From positions 3,348,001 to 3,412,000 of the forward strand of contig NC_015145.1 in assembly GCF_000189535.1 (NCBI RefSeq): a stretch of 64,000 bases of DNA, in the 5' to 3' direction. Below the pieces are notes generated by a model. The model saw only the letters and a program-made list of their open reading frames with translations, was not told the DNA's origin and ran no database searches. This document shows positions 52,421-60,054 of this stretch, piece by piece (position 1 is the stretch's first letter; each line of letters starts with the position of its first letter). The position numbers were made by a program, and so were the translations under genes. The DNA is from Pseudarthrobacter phenanthrenivorans Sphe3 (GTDB lineage: Bacteria > Actinomycetota > Actinomycetes > Actinomycetales > Micrococcaceae).

Positions 52421-53029
52421 ATGGCTCACGAAACTGACGGAGAAGATCGCCTGCGCACCCCTGCAGGAGCAGCCTCCCCGCCAGACGGGCCATCACCTGC
52501 GCAGCCTGCGCCGCCCCCTCGGCCCGGCCTGTCCTATGCTTCGCCGGCGCCCATCGTGGCCGTCAAAGCGGCACCGCGCAGCATCACGCTTGCCAGGACT
52601 TTGTGGCTGTTCAGCTTCGTTGCAGGCCTGGCCGTACTGGTGGGATCCTTCCTCACCCGCGACTCCCACCTGGAACGGCTTCGAACCGTGGTGCAGGACA
52701 TGGCTCCCGACGGCGATGCGGAGGCGGTTACCACTGCCGCAGGCATCGTCTTCTGGGGAAGCGTGGGAGCCCTGCTCCTGGTGATCCTCCTCCAGGCCGC
52801 CATGTTGGGCGTGGTCATGGGGCGCCAGGGCTGGGCGCGCTGGGCGCTGGTCCCGCTGCTGGCCGGGCAAGTGCTGGTGATGCTGGTGGCCGCAACCTTC
52901 CTGGTGCCCGCCGGCGATGGCGGCAGCTACGTGGTCATGCTCTGGGGGCTCCAGACCCTGCTGGCGTTCATCGGGCTGGTGCTCTTCTTCGTCCCCGCCT
53001 CCAACGCCTGGCTGAAGTCAGGCAGATAA
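52421..53029 (+). CDS. Four-helix membrane protein of unknown function
   Basis: This 202-residue protein has a disordered Pro/Ala-rich N-terminus (about 50 residues) and then four hydrophobic helices (TLWLFSFVAGLAVLVGSFL, VFWGSVGALLLVILLQAAM, WALVPLLAGQVLVMLVAAT, VVMLWGLQTLLAFIGLVLF). I recognise no known family. It starts 10 bases after the PLDc_N gene. Its last 12 bases overlap the end of the second dynamin gene on the other strand. Confidence 0.75.
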   Translation: MAHETDGEDRLRTPAGAASPPDGPSPAQPAPPPRPGLSYASPAPIVAVKAAPRSITLARTLWLFSFVAGLAVLVGSFLTRDSHLERLRTVVQDMAPDGDAEAVTTAAGIVFWGSVGALLLVILLQAAMLGVVMGRQGWARWALVPLLAGQVLVMLVAATFLVPAGDGGSYVVMLWGLQTLLAFIGLVLFFVPASNAWLKSGR

Positions 53030-54562
53030 CGGCTTAGGGTGCCGCACCGGTTCCTGCAGGGCTGAGCGCTGCGAGATCTGGCGGTGGAGTTCCCGGGCTG
53101 AGGCTTCTGCCAGGATGCCCTCGCAACTTCGGATCACCACCCGGCAGGCCTCCAGCGCAGCCCTGTCCGTCAGGGGGTTCGCGGCAAGGGCACGCCAGCG
53201 CGCCAGGTTGCTGCGGACCTCGTCTGAAAGCTGCTCAGGCGTTGCCTCCGGTTCCAGCCCCAGCCGGACGTGGGACGCCGCGCCCCAGCCCCCGATCAGG
53301 CGTTCAGCCTCGGCAGCCAGTTCCGGGTTCAGTGCCACCCCGGAGGTACGCAGCGAGGCAAGCAGCCGCAGTTCACGGAACTCGTGCGCATTGACCTGGA
53401 GCCTTTCGAGGGCGGCGGCCAAATCACCGGTGCCCTCCCGGGGAGAACTGCGCAGCAGGGAGTCCACCGCAACGAGGGCAGTCCGGGCCTTGAGGGCGTC
53501 CGCGCGGGCCTGGAACTGCCGGCCAAGCATCTCCAGCAGCGGATCCAGGCCGCTGCGGCGCGCAAGCTCGTGGGCAAGGGGCGTGGGCTCGTCAAAGCCG
53601 TTGCGGATAAGGACCACCGCCAGGCGGATCCCAAACAGGCCGTACCTTTGCAGCAGCGAGGCCCTGGCCTTCGCCGTCATTCCTTCCGGATCCGTTGCCC
53701 GGAGGAACCGGTCAGCCGAAAGCAGCATCCTTTCCCGGACCGGGCGGTCCAGCTGGGCCAGCAGCCGAAGAGAATCGAAGTCAGGCTGGCGCATGCTGCG
53801 GGCGCTTTGCGCCAGTAGTCCCGCCACCGGGACGACGCCCAGCGCCAATTTCCGCAGGTTGTGGTCCCGCCGGTACCTTTCGGCGATTTCCCCGGCGGAG
53901 AGGAGGGAATCAATCCGTCCGGCACCCACTTCGTCGGCACGGGACAGCACGGCCAGGGCATTCACCGTTCCCGACCGCCCCGCCATGGTGTCGGCGAAGG
54001 ATTCCAGGAACCTCAGGTCCGACGCATGCATGTGCCGCATCAGGTAGATGATGGCATCAGCCTCTGACGGCGCATCGGCCGGCGCCAGGAAGCTGGTGGA
54101 CCGCGCGGAGACATCCCCGGAGAGCGAGGCTATGCCGGGGGTATCTATCAGCGTCATGGCCTGGAGTGCCGGGGCGGGCCACTGCACGTCAAGGCGCTGG
54201 ACATCCTCCGCCTGCACGTCGCCCAGGACGAACACCAGCCGGCCGTCCACGCGCTTGAGCGGAAGGTTCCGGGGTTCGCCCTCTACCGGGTAGAGAGTGA
54301 TCCGGGGCGTGTGCCCGTGCCGGTACCAGGTGACGATCCGGGTGCATTCACCCGTGTCCGTGGGGGCTATCTCCTCGCCGATGATTGCGTTCAGCAAGGT
54401 GGACTTGCCGGCCTTGACCATGCCGGCAATGGCCACCCGCAACGGCTCGGACAGCCTGCGAGCATAGTCTTGGAGTGCCGCTGAGGCGGCGGGGTCATCC
54501 CGGTACACCTCAAGCGCGGCCCGGACCAGGTCCTTCGCGCCGGCGATCGTGGTGTTTTTCAT
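53018..54562 (-). CDS. Dynamin-like GTPase, IniC-like
   Basis: This 514-residue protein has the dynamin-family GTPase motifs: G1 AGMVKAGKSTLLNAIIG, a G2 Thr in TDTGECT, G3 LIDTPGIASL and G4 LSRADEVG. The rest is helical and Leu/Ala/Arg-rich without a clear membrane span. Paired bacterial dynamins remodel or repair membranes. It overlaps the upstream dynamin stop by 4 bases (ATGA). In mycobacteria the same pair is IniA-IniC behind IniB, which this operon resembles. Confidence 0.85.
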   Translation of the reverse strand: MKNTTIAGAKDLVRAALEVYRDDPAASAALQDYARRLSEPLRVAIAGMVKAGKSTLLNAIIGEEIAPTDTGECTRIVTWYRHGHTPRITLYPVEGEPRNLPLKRVDGRLVFVLGDVQAEDVQRLDVQWPAPALQAMTLIDTPGIASLSGDVSARSTSFLAPADAPSEADAIIYLMRHMHASDLRFLESFADTMAGRSGTVNALAVLSRADEVGAGRIDSLLSAGEIAERYRRDHNLRKLALGVVPVAGLLAQSARSMRQPDFDSLRLLAQLDRPVRERMLLSADRFLRATDPEGMTAKARASLLQRYGLFGIRLAVVLIRNGFDEPTPLAHELARRSGLDPLLEMLGRQFQARADALKARTALVAVDSLLRSSPREGTGDLAAALERLQVNAHEFRELRLLASLRTSGVALNPELAAEAERLIGGWGAASHVRLGLEPEATPEQLSDEVRSNLARWRALAANPLTDRAALEACRVVIRSCEGILAEASARELHRQISQRSALQEPVRHPKPLSA

Positions 54563-56547
54563 CCTACGGCCGCCACTGTCGGCGCCCCCGCTGTCCGCTG
54601 GGCCGGGTTTCGCGTTGATGACCCTGCGTTTCCCCCTCCGCCCGCACTCCGGGATGCCGTGCCTGCCGCCCCCGGCGCGGCGGGTACGGCAGTTTTGGCC
54701 GTTTCGGCGGCCACAGCCTGGGCGGCGCGGGACAGGGCGTCCACCTTCGTGAGCTCAGCTTTGATCTCCCGGATGCGGACATCCTTTTCGAGTGCGTAGG
54801 TCGTTGCCGCCTTCTGGGCTGCCGCCACCGAATCAGTAAGGGACCGGTGGTGCTCGTCCGCTATCTCGGTAAAGTGGTCGCGGGTGGAACGCTGGACCAG
54901 CCGCAGCCTGTCCTTGAGCTGCTTTCCAACCTGGAACGTGACGTCATCCAACTGCCGCCGCACCAGTGCCTTCGCTTCGGTCTGCCGGCGCTTGAGCCGG
55001 GCCTCCTGGTCTTCACGGTACGCCTTGCGCCCCAGCAGCAGGCCCGCTCCCACCGAGAGCGGATTGATCAGGGCCATGCCAAAGATGCCGGTCAGGAGCC
55101 CGAACATCAGCACACCGCCGTAGGACCCGCGCATGCCGATCAGGACCTTTTGCAGGGGTTTGATGCGGCCGTCGTCCAGTGTTGGCATCTCATCCACGGG
55201 GTCCAGGGCGTCCCCGGTATCGGACACGCGGAACACAGGCAGCGTCACTTCATCAGCTGCGAAGTGTTCTGCCACCTGGGCGGCGAGCCACTGGGCACGC
55301 TCGCTGGTCCAGACGAACGTGTCCGAGATCGCCGCCGCGGCGCACTCCTCAAGCCATTTGGTGAACTGGGGCCAGGTGGGTCCGGGATCGCCCTGGTCGA
55401 TTGCTGTTTCAGCTTCCCGCTGGATCCGGCGCAACCTGTCCCGCAGGTCGTATTCCATATCGGCGATCAGGTCGCTGATGCCGTCATTAAGGGTGATCTG
55501 CCACCGGGCGGAACGTTTCCGGAGGTCGTCGGCCTCAGCCTTGGCCAGCTCCAGCCCCGCGATCATTTGGGGTGTCCGCTCCGGGTTCTCCAAGGCTTCC
55601 AGTTCCGACTGCAATGAGAGACGGAGGTTTTCCGTGACGGACAGCAAGTCCTGGCTCACCGAGCGCCGCTGGAGGCGCTGCGCCTTCCCCACGATCTCGT
55701 TGCGGAGGTGGGTTATCAGTCCCGGGAAGCCCGACTCGGCGTTGAGTTCGGCGTCCTGCAGCCGGGAGGCCTCCAGGCGGAGGTCGGAGGAAACTGGGTA
55801 AAGCGGGATGTCCTGGGCAACCTGTGCGAGGTGCGCGCGGTCCAGTTCCTCCACGCGCCGCCAATCCGGGTAGAGGTCTGTCTTGGAGAGGATCCCCACA
55901 ACGCTGGGGGTGATCCGCATGGCCTGGCGGAGGAAGCGCAGCTCGGGTTCGGTGTATTCCTGCGAGGCGTCGCTGACCAGGAGCATGGCGTCGGCCGTGG
56001 GCAGGGCGGTGAGGGTGGTGAGGGTGTGCGACGATCCCATGCCGCCGACCCCCGGGGAGTCAATGATGGTGAGGCCGCCGGTGAGGAGCTTCCGTGGGAG
56101 GCAGACCTCCGCGGCCACCAGTTTCTTGCTGTTTCCTGGATTGCCGCGCTCTGAGACGAAGGCAGCAAGGTCGGCGATGTTGATTGGCTGCCGCTCAACG
56201 TTGCCCTCGTCCACGGCATCGGCGTCGGCCTTTGGAACCAGGATGCTTGCCGATGCCGGGTCACCGTAGCGGACCACGGTGGGGACAGAGGTTGCGATGT
56301 CATCGTCCACCGGGCACACCGGGGCGTTGACCAGTGCGTTGATCAGCTTGCTTTTGCCTTGCTTGAATTCGCCGACGACGATCACCCGGATGCTGGGATC
56401 CCTGAGCCGTACCAGGGTTTGGTCCAGGCGTTTGCGGAGGTCCGTCCGGTCCCCCGTGCCCACCAGCTGGAGGCCCTGCTCCACCAGTTTCACGAGCTGC
56501 CCCGATGTCACCGGGGTTGAAGGTTTTGCCAGTCCTGCTTCTGCCAC
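54559..56547 (-). CDS. Dynamin-like GTPase with membrane segment, IniA-like
   Basis: This 662-residue protein has G1 VGEFKQGKSKLINALVN, G2 around ATSVPT, G3 IIDSPGVGGMGSS and G4 GILSKTDLYP. A helical stalk follows and a hydrophobic paddle at about residues 473-505 (MFGLLTGIFGMALINPLSVG) that could enter the bilayer. The C-terminal 60 residues are Ala/Gly/Thr/Pro-rich. It is coupled to the second dynamin and begins 110 bases after the IniB-like gene. It should bind GTP and fuse, fission or brace membranes. Confidence 0.87.
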   Translation of the reverse strand: MAEAGLAKPSTPVTSGQLVKLVEQGLQLVGTGDRTDLRKRLDQTLVRLRDPSIRVIVVGEFKQGKSKLINALVNAPVCPVDDDIATSVPTVVRYGDPASASILVPKADADAVDEGNVERQPINIADLAAFVSERGNPGNSKKLVAAEVCLPRKLLTGGLTIIDSPGVGGMGSSHTLTTLTALPTADAMLLVSDASQEYTEPELRFLRQAMRITPSVVGILSKTDLYPDWRRVEELDRAHLAQVAQDIPLYPVSSDLRLEASRLQDAELNAESGFPGLITHLRNEIVGKAQRLQRRSVSQDLLSVTENLRLSLQSELEALENPERTPQMIAGLELAKAEADDLRKRSARWQITLNDGISDLIADMEYDLRDRLRRIQREAETAIDQGDPGPTWPQFTKWLEECAAAAISDTFVWTSERAQWLAAQVAEHFAADEVTLPVFRVSDTGDALDPVDEMPTLDDGRIKPLQKVLIGMRGSYGGVLMFGLLTGIFGMALINPLSVGAGLLLGRKAYREDQEARLKRRQTEAKALVRRQLDDVTFQVGKQLKDRLRLVQRSTRDHFTEIADEHHRSLTDSVAAAQKAATTYALEKDVRIREIKAELTKVDALSRAAQAVAAETAKTAVPAAPGAAGTASRSAGGGGNAGSSTRNPAQRTAGAPTVAAVG

Positions 56548-56657
56548 AGCGCGTCCTTTGCCTCAGGTTTCACACGGAATGCGGGATAAGCCGGGAAGAG
56601 CCCGGCAGGAGTTCTGGGTGCTCCTGCCGGGCGCTTACGGGTACCCGGGACTTGTCG

Positions 56658-57809
56658 TTAGAGGACGATCGCCGAGTCTTCGACCTCGATGTCCGCGTCG
56701 ACCTCCACCTCGGTGTTGGTGGAGTTGTCCTCGGTGTAGGTCAGCTCGTTGTCGGCGACAACAATGTTGTCCTCGACGACCGTGGTCTCTGAGTTGTCCT
56801 GGAAGGAGTCCTCGACCTCGACGTCCACATCGGTGGAGTTGTCCTGGAACGAGTCCTCGATCTCAACCTCGGTGGTCTCCGTGGTGGAGTTGTCGTTGAA
56901 GGAGTCGTTCAGTTCAACATTGGTGGAGCTGTCCTCGTTGAAGGAATCCTCGATCTCAACGTCAGTGTTGATCGAGTTGTCCGAGTTGTCGGTCAGCTCC
57001 ACGGAGTTGTCGTTGAAGGAATCCTCGACGTCCACCTCGAGATCATTCTCAACCGAGTTGTCCGAGTTGTCGTTGTAGGAGTCGTTGACCGAGTTGTCCG
57101 AGTTGTCGTTGAACGAATCCTCCACATCGACGTCCAGGTCGGTGTTGAAGGAGTCGTCGATGTCCGTCTCTTCGTTGCCGATGTTGACGTCGCCGCCGGC
57201 ACGGATGGAGTTGTCCGTGGAGTTATCCGTGGAGTTGTCCGTGTTGTAGGAATCCTCGATGTTGTTGGAGTCCTCGACGTTGGCGTCGTCGCCGGCTGCG
57301 ATGGAGCGGTCGCCGGAGGCGATGACGGAATCGTTGTCGAACCACTGCTCCACGTCGCCTTCGGCCCAGATGTTCTGGTTGACGGACTGGTCAACGATGT
57401 TGTCGCGGTCGTCCACCGTGGAGGTGTAGGAGTAGTTGTTCACCACGTGGTGGAGCTGCTGGACTGCGTGGGCGTGGTCTTCGTGGTCATGGTGACCCCC
57501 ACCGTGTCCGCCGCCGTGGTGCCCGCCGCCGCCGTGATTTCCGCCGCCGGTGCTGCCGCCGCCGCCAATGTGGCCGGTCCAGGAGGTGTTGCCGCCGGTG
57601 TTGTACTCACGGTCGAACCGGGAGGTGTTGATGGTGACGGGTGCGTAGTCCAGGACTACCGGCATTGCGGCGTCCACGTCTGCAGAGCAGACGTCACCCA
57701 GGCCGTGCTCGTCCAGTACCTTTTCCGGATCATCCAGGAAGTCCTGTGCGGCCTGGCGGTCGCCGAAGAGGTGCATCAGGAACTGGACGAGGTCGTTTGC
57801 GAGTGTCAT
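56658..57809 (-). CDS. IniB-like protein with D/N/S-rich repeat tail
   Basis: This 383-residue protein starts at ATG 57809 after GAGGA. The first 50 residues (LANDLVQFLMHLFGDRQAAQ, FLDDPEKVLDEHGL) match the IniB N-terminal domain. A Gly/His-rich stretch (about 75-112) follows, then a long acidic tail with a recurrent unit near EDSFNDNS, at least nine times with variants. The tail has very few hydrophobic side chains apart from spaced Val/Ile/Phe, which fits a beta-solenoid or extended fibre. No signal peptide is evident. It precedes two dynamin genes as iniB precedes iniA/iniC in mycobacteria. Confidence 0.8.
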   Translation of the reverse strand: MTLANDLVQFLMHLFGDRQAAQDFLDDPEKVLDEHGLGDVCSADVDAAMPVVLDYAPVTINTSRFDREYNTGGNTSWTGHIGGGGSTGGGNHGGGGHHGGGHGGGHHDHEDHAHAVQQLHHVVNNYSYTSTVDDRDNIVDQSVNQNIWAEGDVEQWFDNDSVIASGDRSIAAGDDANVEDSNNIEDSYNTDNSTDNSTDNSIRAGGDVNIGNEETDIDDSFNTDLDVDVEDSFNDNSDNSVNDSYNDNSDNSVENDLEVDVEDSFNDNSVELTDNSDNSINTDVEIEDSFNEDSSTNVELNDSFNDNSTTETTEVEIEDSFQDNSTDVDVEVEDSFQDNSETTVVEDNIVVADNELTYTEDNSTNTEVEVDADIEVEDSAIVL

Positions 57810-57976
57810 TTGATGGTCCTCAATCTTCTCTCTGAGTTGCGGATCGCCCGGCGTCGTTGCCGGGCTTGAATCAAACGTATGGTCCCGGGTGGGGACCGGG
57901 CATCGGGCCGTTTCCCCCTACCGGGAAGCACCCTGCCGGGGAACCTGAACCCCCTGGTGTTAGGGGGGTTAGGGGC
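57810..57976 (-). promoter_or_regulatory. Structured leader of the IniB-like gene
   Basis: The gap between the regulator gene and the IniB-like gene has three hairpins. AACCCCCT/AGGGGGGTT (57948-57970) would end the regulator transcript. GGTCCC/GGGACC (57881-57897) and CCCGGC/GCCGGG (57847-57864) lie in the presumed leader. No -35/-10 pair stands out. The region is a good place for the LuxR-type regulator to act. Confidence 0.4.
57948..57970 (-). terminator. Hairpin after the LuxR-type regulator gene
   Basis: AACCCCCT and AGGGGGGTT form an 8-bp stem with a 6-base loop, 7 to 29 bases before the coding end at 57977. It separates the Hsp70-LuxR part from the iniB-dynamin part. Confidence 0.45.
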
Positions 57977-60052
57977 TTATTCCTGAGGGGGATTTTCGGA
58001 GCCCAGGGCAAGGCGCAACCGTGCCAACAGGTCTGACCGGTTTTCCGCGCCCAGGCGGCGTCGCATCCTGGCGATGTGGTGTTCGGCAGTCCGGGGGGAG
58101 ATGTAGATGGCCTCACCGATCTCCCGGTACGTCTTGCCTTCGAGCACCAGCCGGGCTACTTCCTTTTCCCGTTCGCTCAGGCCGGACCCATCCTGCTGGA
58201 TGCTGCCTGCGGTTTCTGCGGCAGGCACAGCACGGGCGTCCTGTCCGGACCCTGCTCCGTTTCCTGCCGGGCCAGGCTGGGGATGGAGGTCCCGGGCGCA
58301 GGAGAGCAGCCGCACCATGTCTTTGCGTTCTTCCGCTTTTGCCGCTGCATGCCCTGCCAGCCGGGCGCCTTCCCAGGGCATGCCCACCCTGCCCAACCCC
58401 CGCGCTGCGGACTCCACGTCCGCCGTCGTGAACCTGCCGGCGAGGACGGACACCCAGGCCTTGCCCGCAGCGGCAAGGACCGCGGCGAGGTGGCTGGTAC
58501 GGGCTGCGCGCGCCAGGGCGGCAGCATGCGGGGCGAGCTGCGCCGGGCTTTCACCCAACAGCGCAGCCTGCACCGCCGCCCAGTGGAACGGGACTGCCCA
58601 CAACGGCGGATCGCCCAGCCGGTCCAGCAGCTGCCGCGCTTCATCGAGATAGTGCGCCACCCTCCGGGTCTCCCTGAGCCGGGCAGCCGTGATCATCAGC
58701 TCGCCCCAGGGGAGGAGGCTGTACAGGTCCACCGAGGTGTGCAGCATGGCTTCACGTGCCCGCTCCCATGCCATCACCAGCTCCGGAACTTCCCCGTTCC
58801 GCCGGGCCAGGCCCACTTCCAGGGCGGCCCGCAGGAATTCATCCCGGGGAACGAGGGGCCAATGGTTCGCTTTGGACGCTTCGTTGATTGCGAGCCGCGC
58901 ATCCTCGAGTTTGTCCTGCTGCATGGCAGACCATGCCTGCAGCAGGAAGAGCCGGGGCTTAGCGGCGTTGCCGCCCTGTCCAGCCGCTGTTGCCGCCCGG
59001 CAGACACCTTCCGCCAGGTGCGGCTCCCCACTGTGCAGGGCCACCAGCGCAGCCAGGGCGGCGGGGGTCTCCGGAAGCGGCAGCGCCGCGCCCGCCGCGT
59101 TGAACATGTCTGCAGCATGGATCAGCACTGGCAGCGCCTGGTACGGATCCTCCCCCAAGGAACCGAGGACGCCTTTGCCGGTCTCGGCAAGGGTGGCGGC
59201 CAAAAGGGTGGGAGAAGCGGGCGGAGCGTCCGCGCGGAACAGTGCCTCCGCGCCGGCCCTGTTGCCGCATCCCACCATGGCCACGGCAGCAAGGGGCGCG
59301 GACGGTCCCATCCGGGTAGCGCCGAGCCAGCTGTACGCATCCGCTGCCCGCGCCAGCATCCCGCGCTGGGCCCACACCGCGGCGGCCACGTCGGCACCCC
59401 GGCGGACATCCGGCGGGTTGTCGCACACCAGCAACGTATCGATGATCCGAGTGGCTGCGTCCAGGTCGCCGTCAGCCGCAGCCGCCTGGGCGCGCCGGGC
59501 TGCGGTGCCGGTCTCGTCCGCTCCGGCCAACAGGGCTTCCCCGTAGAGCTGCGAGGCCAGCGCCGGGTTGTGCTCCAGGGCCTTGTCCCCTGCGTGTTCC
59601 AGCTCAGCCGCGACGCGGGGGTCCGCCAGGCCGCCACGGGCCAGCTCGCGGGCGAAGTCGCCCAGGGGCTGCCCCTGGCTGGCGTACGCAGTTACGAGTT
59701 CCCGCTGGAGGGCGTGGACTTTGGCGGTAGGGGCGACGGTGAGCAGCGCGTGCTGTGCCGGGCCCACAACGGAGCCGTCCGCGGTCAGGAGGCCTGCCGC
59801 CTCGGCCCGTTCCACCAGGGCGGTCAGGCTTTCCACCTCGCCGCGGTCGATCTTGCCCTGCAGGTCCGCCGGAAGCGGTCCGGGCAGCGTGAAACCGACG
59901 GACAGTGCAAGCAGCAGTTCCCGGACGGCCGCGTTTTCGCCCTTGAGCTGCCGCGCCATTTGCTCGGCGGCACCCTGCGGCGGCGCGTCATTGTGCAGTT
60001 CCGGCAGCAGGGAGTCAGTCCGGTCCGAGGGCCGGTTGTGATGCCCAGTCAT
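57977..60052 (-). CDS. LuxR-type transcriptional regulator without an NTPase domain (IniR-like)
   Basis: This 691-residue protein ends in a LuxR HTH (GLSEREKEVARLVLEGKTYR to SPRTAEHHIARMRRRLG, about 615-675). The middle 450 residues are Ala/Leu-rich helical repeats of TPR type. The N-terminal 120 residues resemble the winged-helix part that follows the ATPase in LAL/MalT regulators, but no Walker A or B motif is present. It starts 2 bases after the Hsp70-like gene stop, so signal input may come from that partner. IniR of M. tuberculosis is a possible counterpart. Confidence 0.82.
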   Translation of the reverse strand: MTGHHNRPSDRTDSLLPELHNDAPPQGAAEQMARQLKGENAAVRELLLALSVGFTLPGPLPADLQGKIDRGEVESLTALVERAEAAGLLTADGSVVGPAQHALLTVAPTAKVHALQRELVTAYASQGQPLGDFARELARGGLADPRVAAELEHAGDKALEHNPALASQLYGEALLAGADETGTAARRAQAAAADGDLDAATRIIDTLLVCDNPPDVRRGADVAAAVWAQRGMLARAADAYSWLGATRMGPSAPLAAVAMVGCGNRAGAEALFRADAPPASPTLLAATLAETGKGVLGSLGEDPYQALPVLIHAADMFNAAGAALPLPETPAALAALVALHSGEPHLAEGVCRAATAAGQGGNAAKPRLFLLQAWSAMQQDKLEDARLAINEASKANHWPLVPRDEFLRAALEVGLARRNGEVPELVMAWERAREAMLHTSVDLYSLLPWGELMITAARLRETRRVAHYLDEARQLLDRLGDPPLWAVPFHWAAVQAALLGESPAQLAPHAAALARAARTSHLAAVLAAAGKAWVSVLAGRFTTADVESAARGLGRVGMPWEGARLAGHAAAKAEERKDMVRLLSCARDLHPQPGPAGNGAGSGQDARAVPAAETAGSIQQDGSGLSEREKEVARLVLEGKTYREIGEAIYISPRTAEHHIARMRRRLGAENRSDLLARLRLALGSENPPQE

Positions 60053-60054
60053 GC

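Noticed and set aside
56670..57280. Short periodic DNA repeats that might be read as CRISPR or a minisatellite
   Set aside because: The period follows codons of the EDSFNDNS protein repeat, units vary at the DNA level, and there are no uniform spacers or cas genes.
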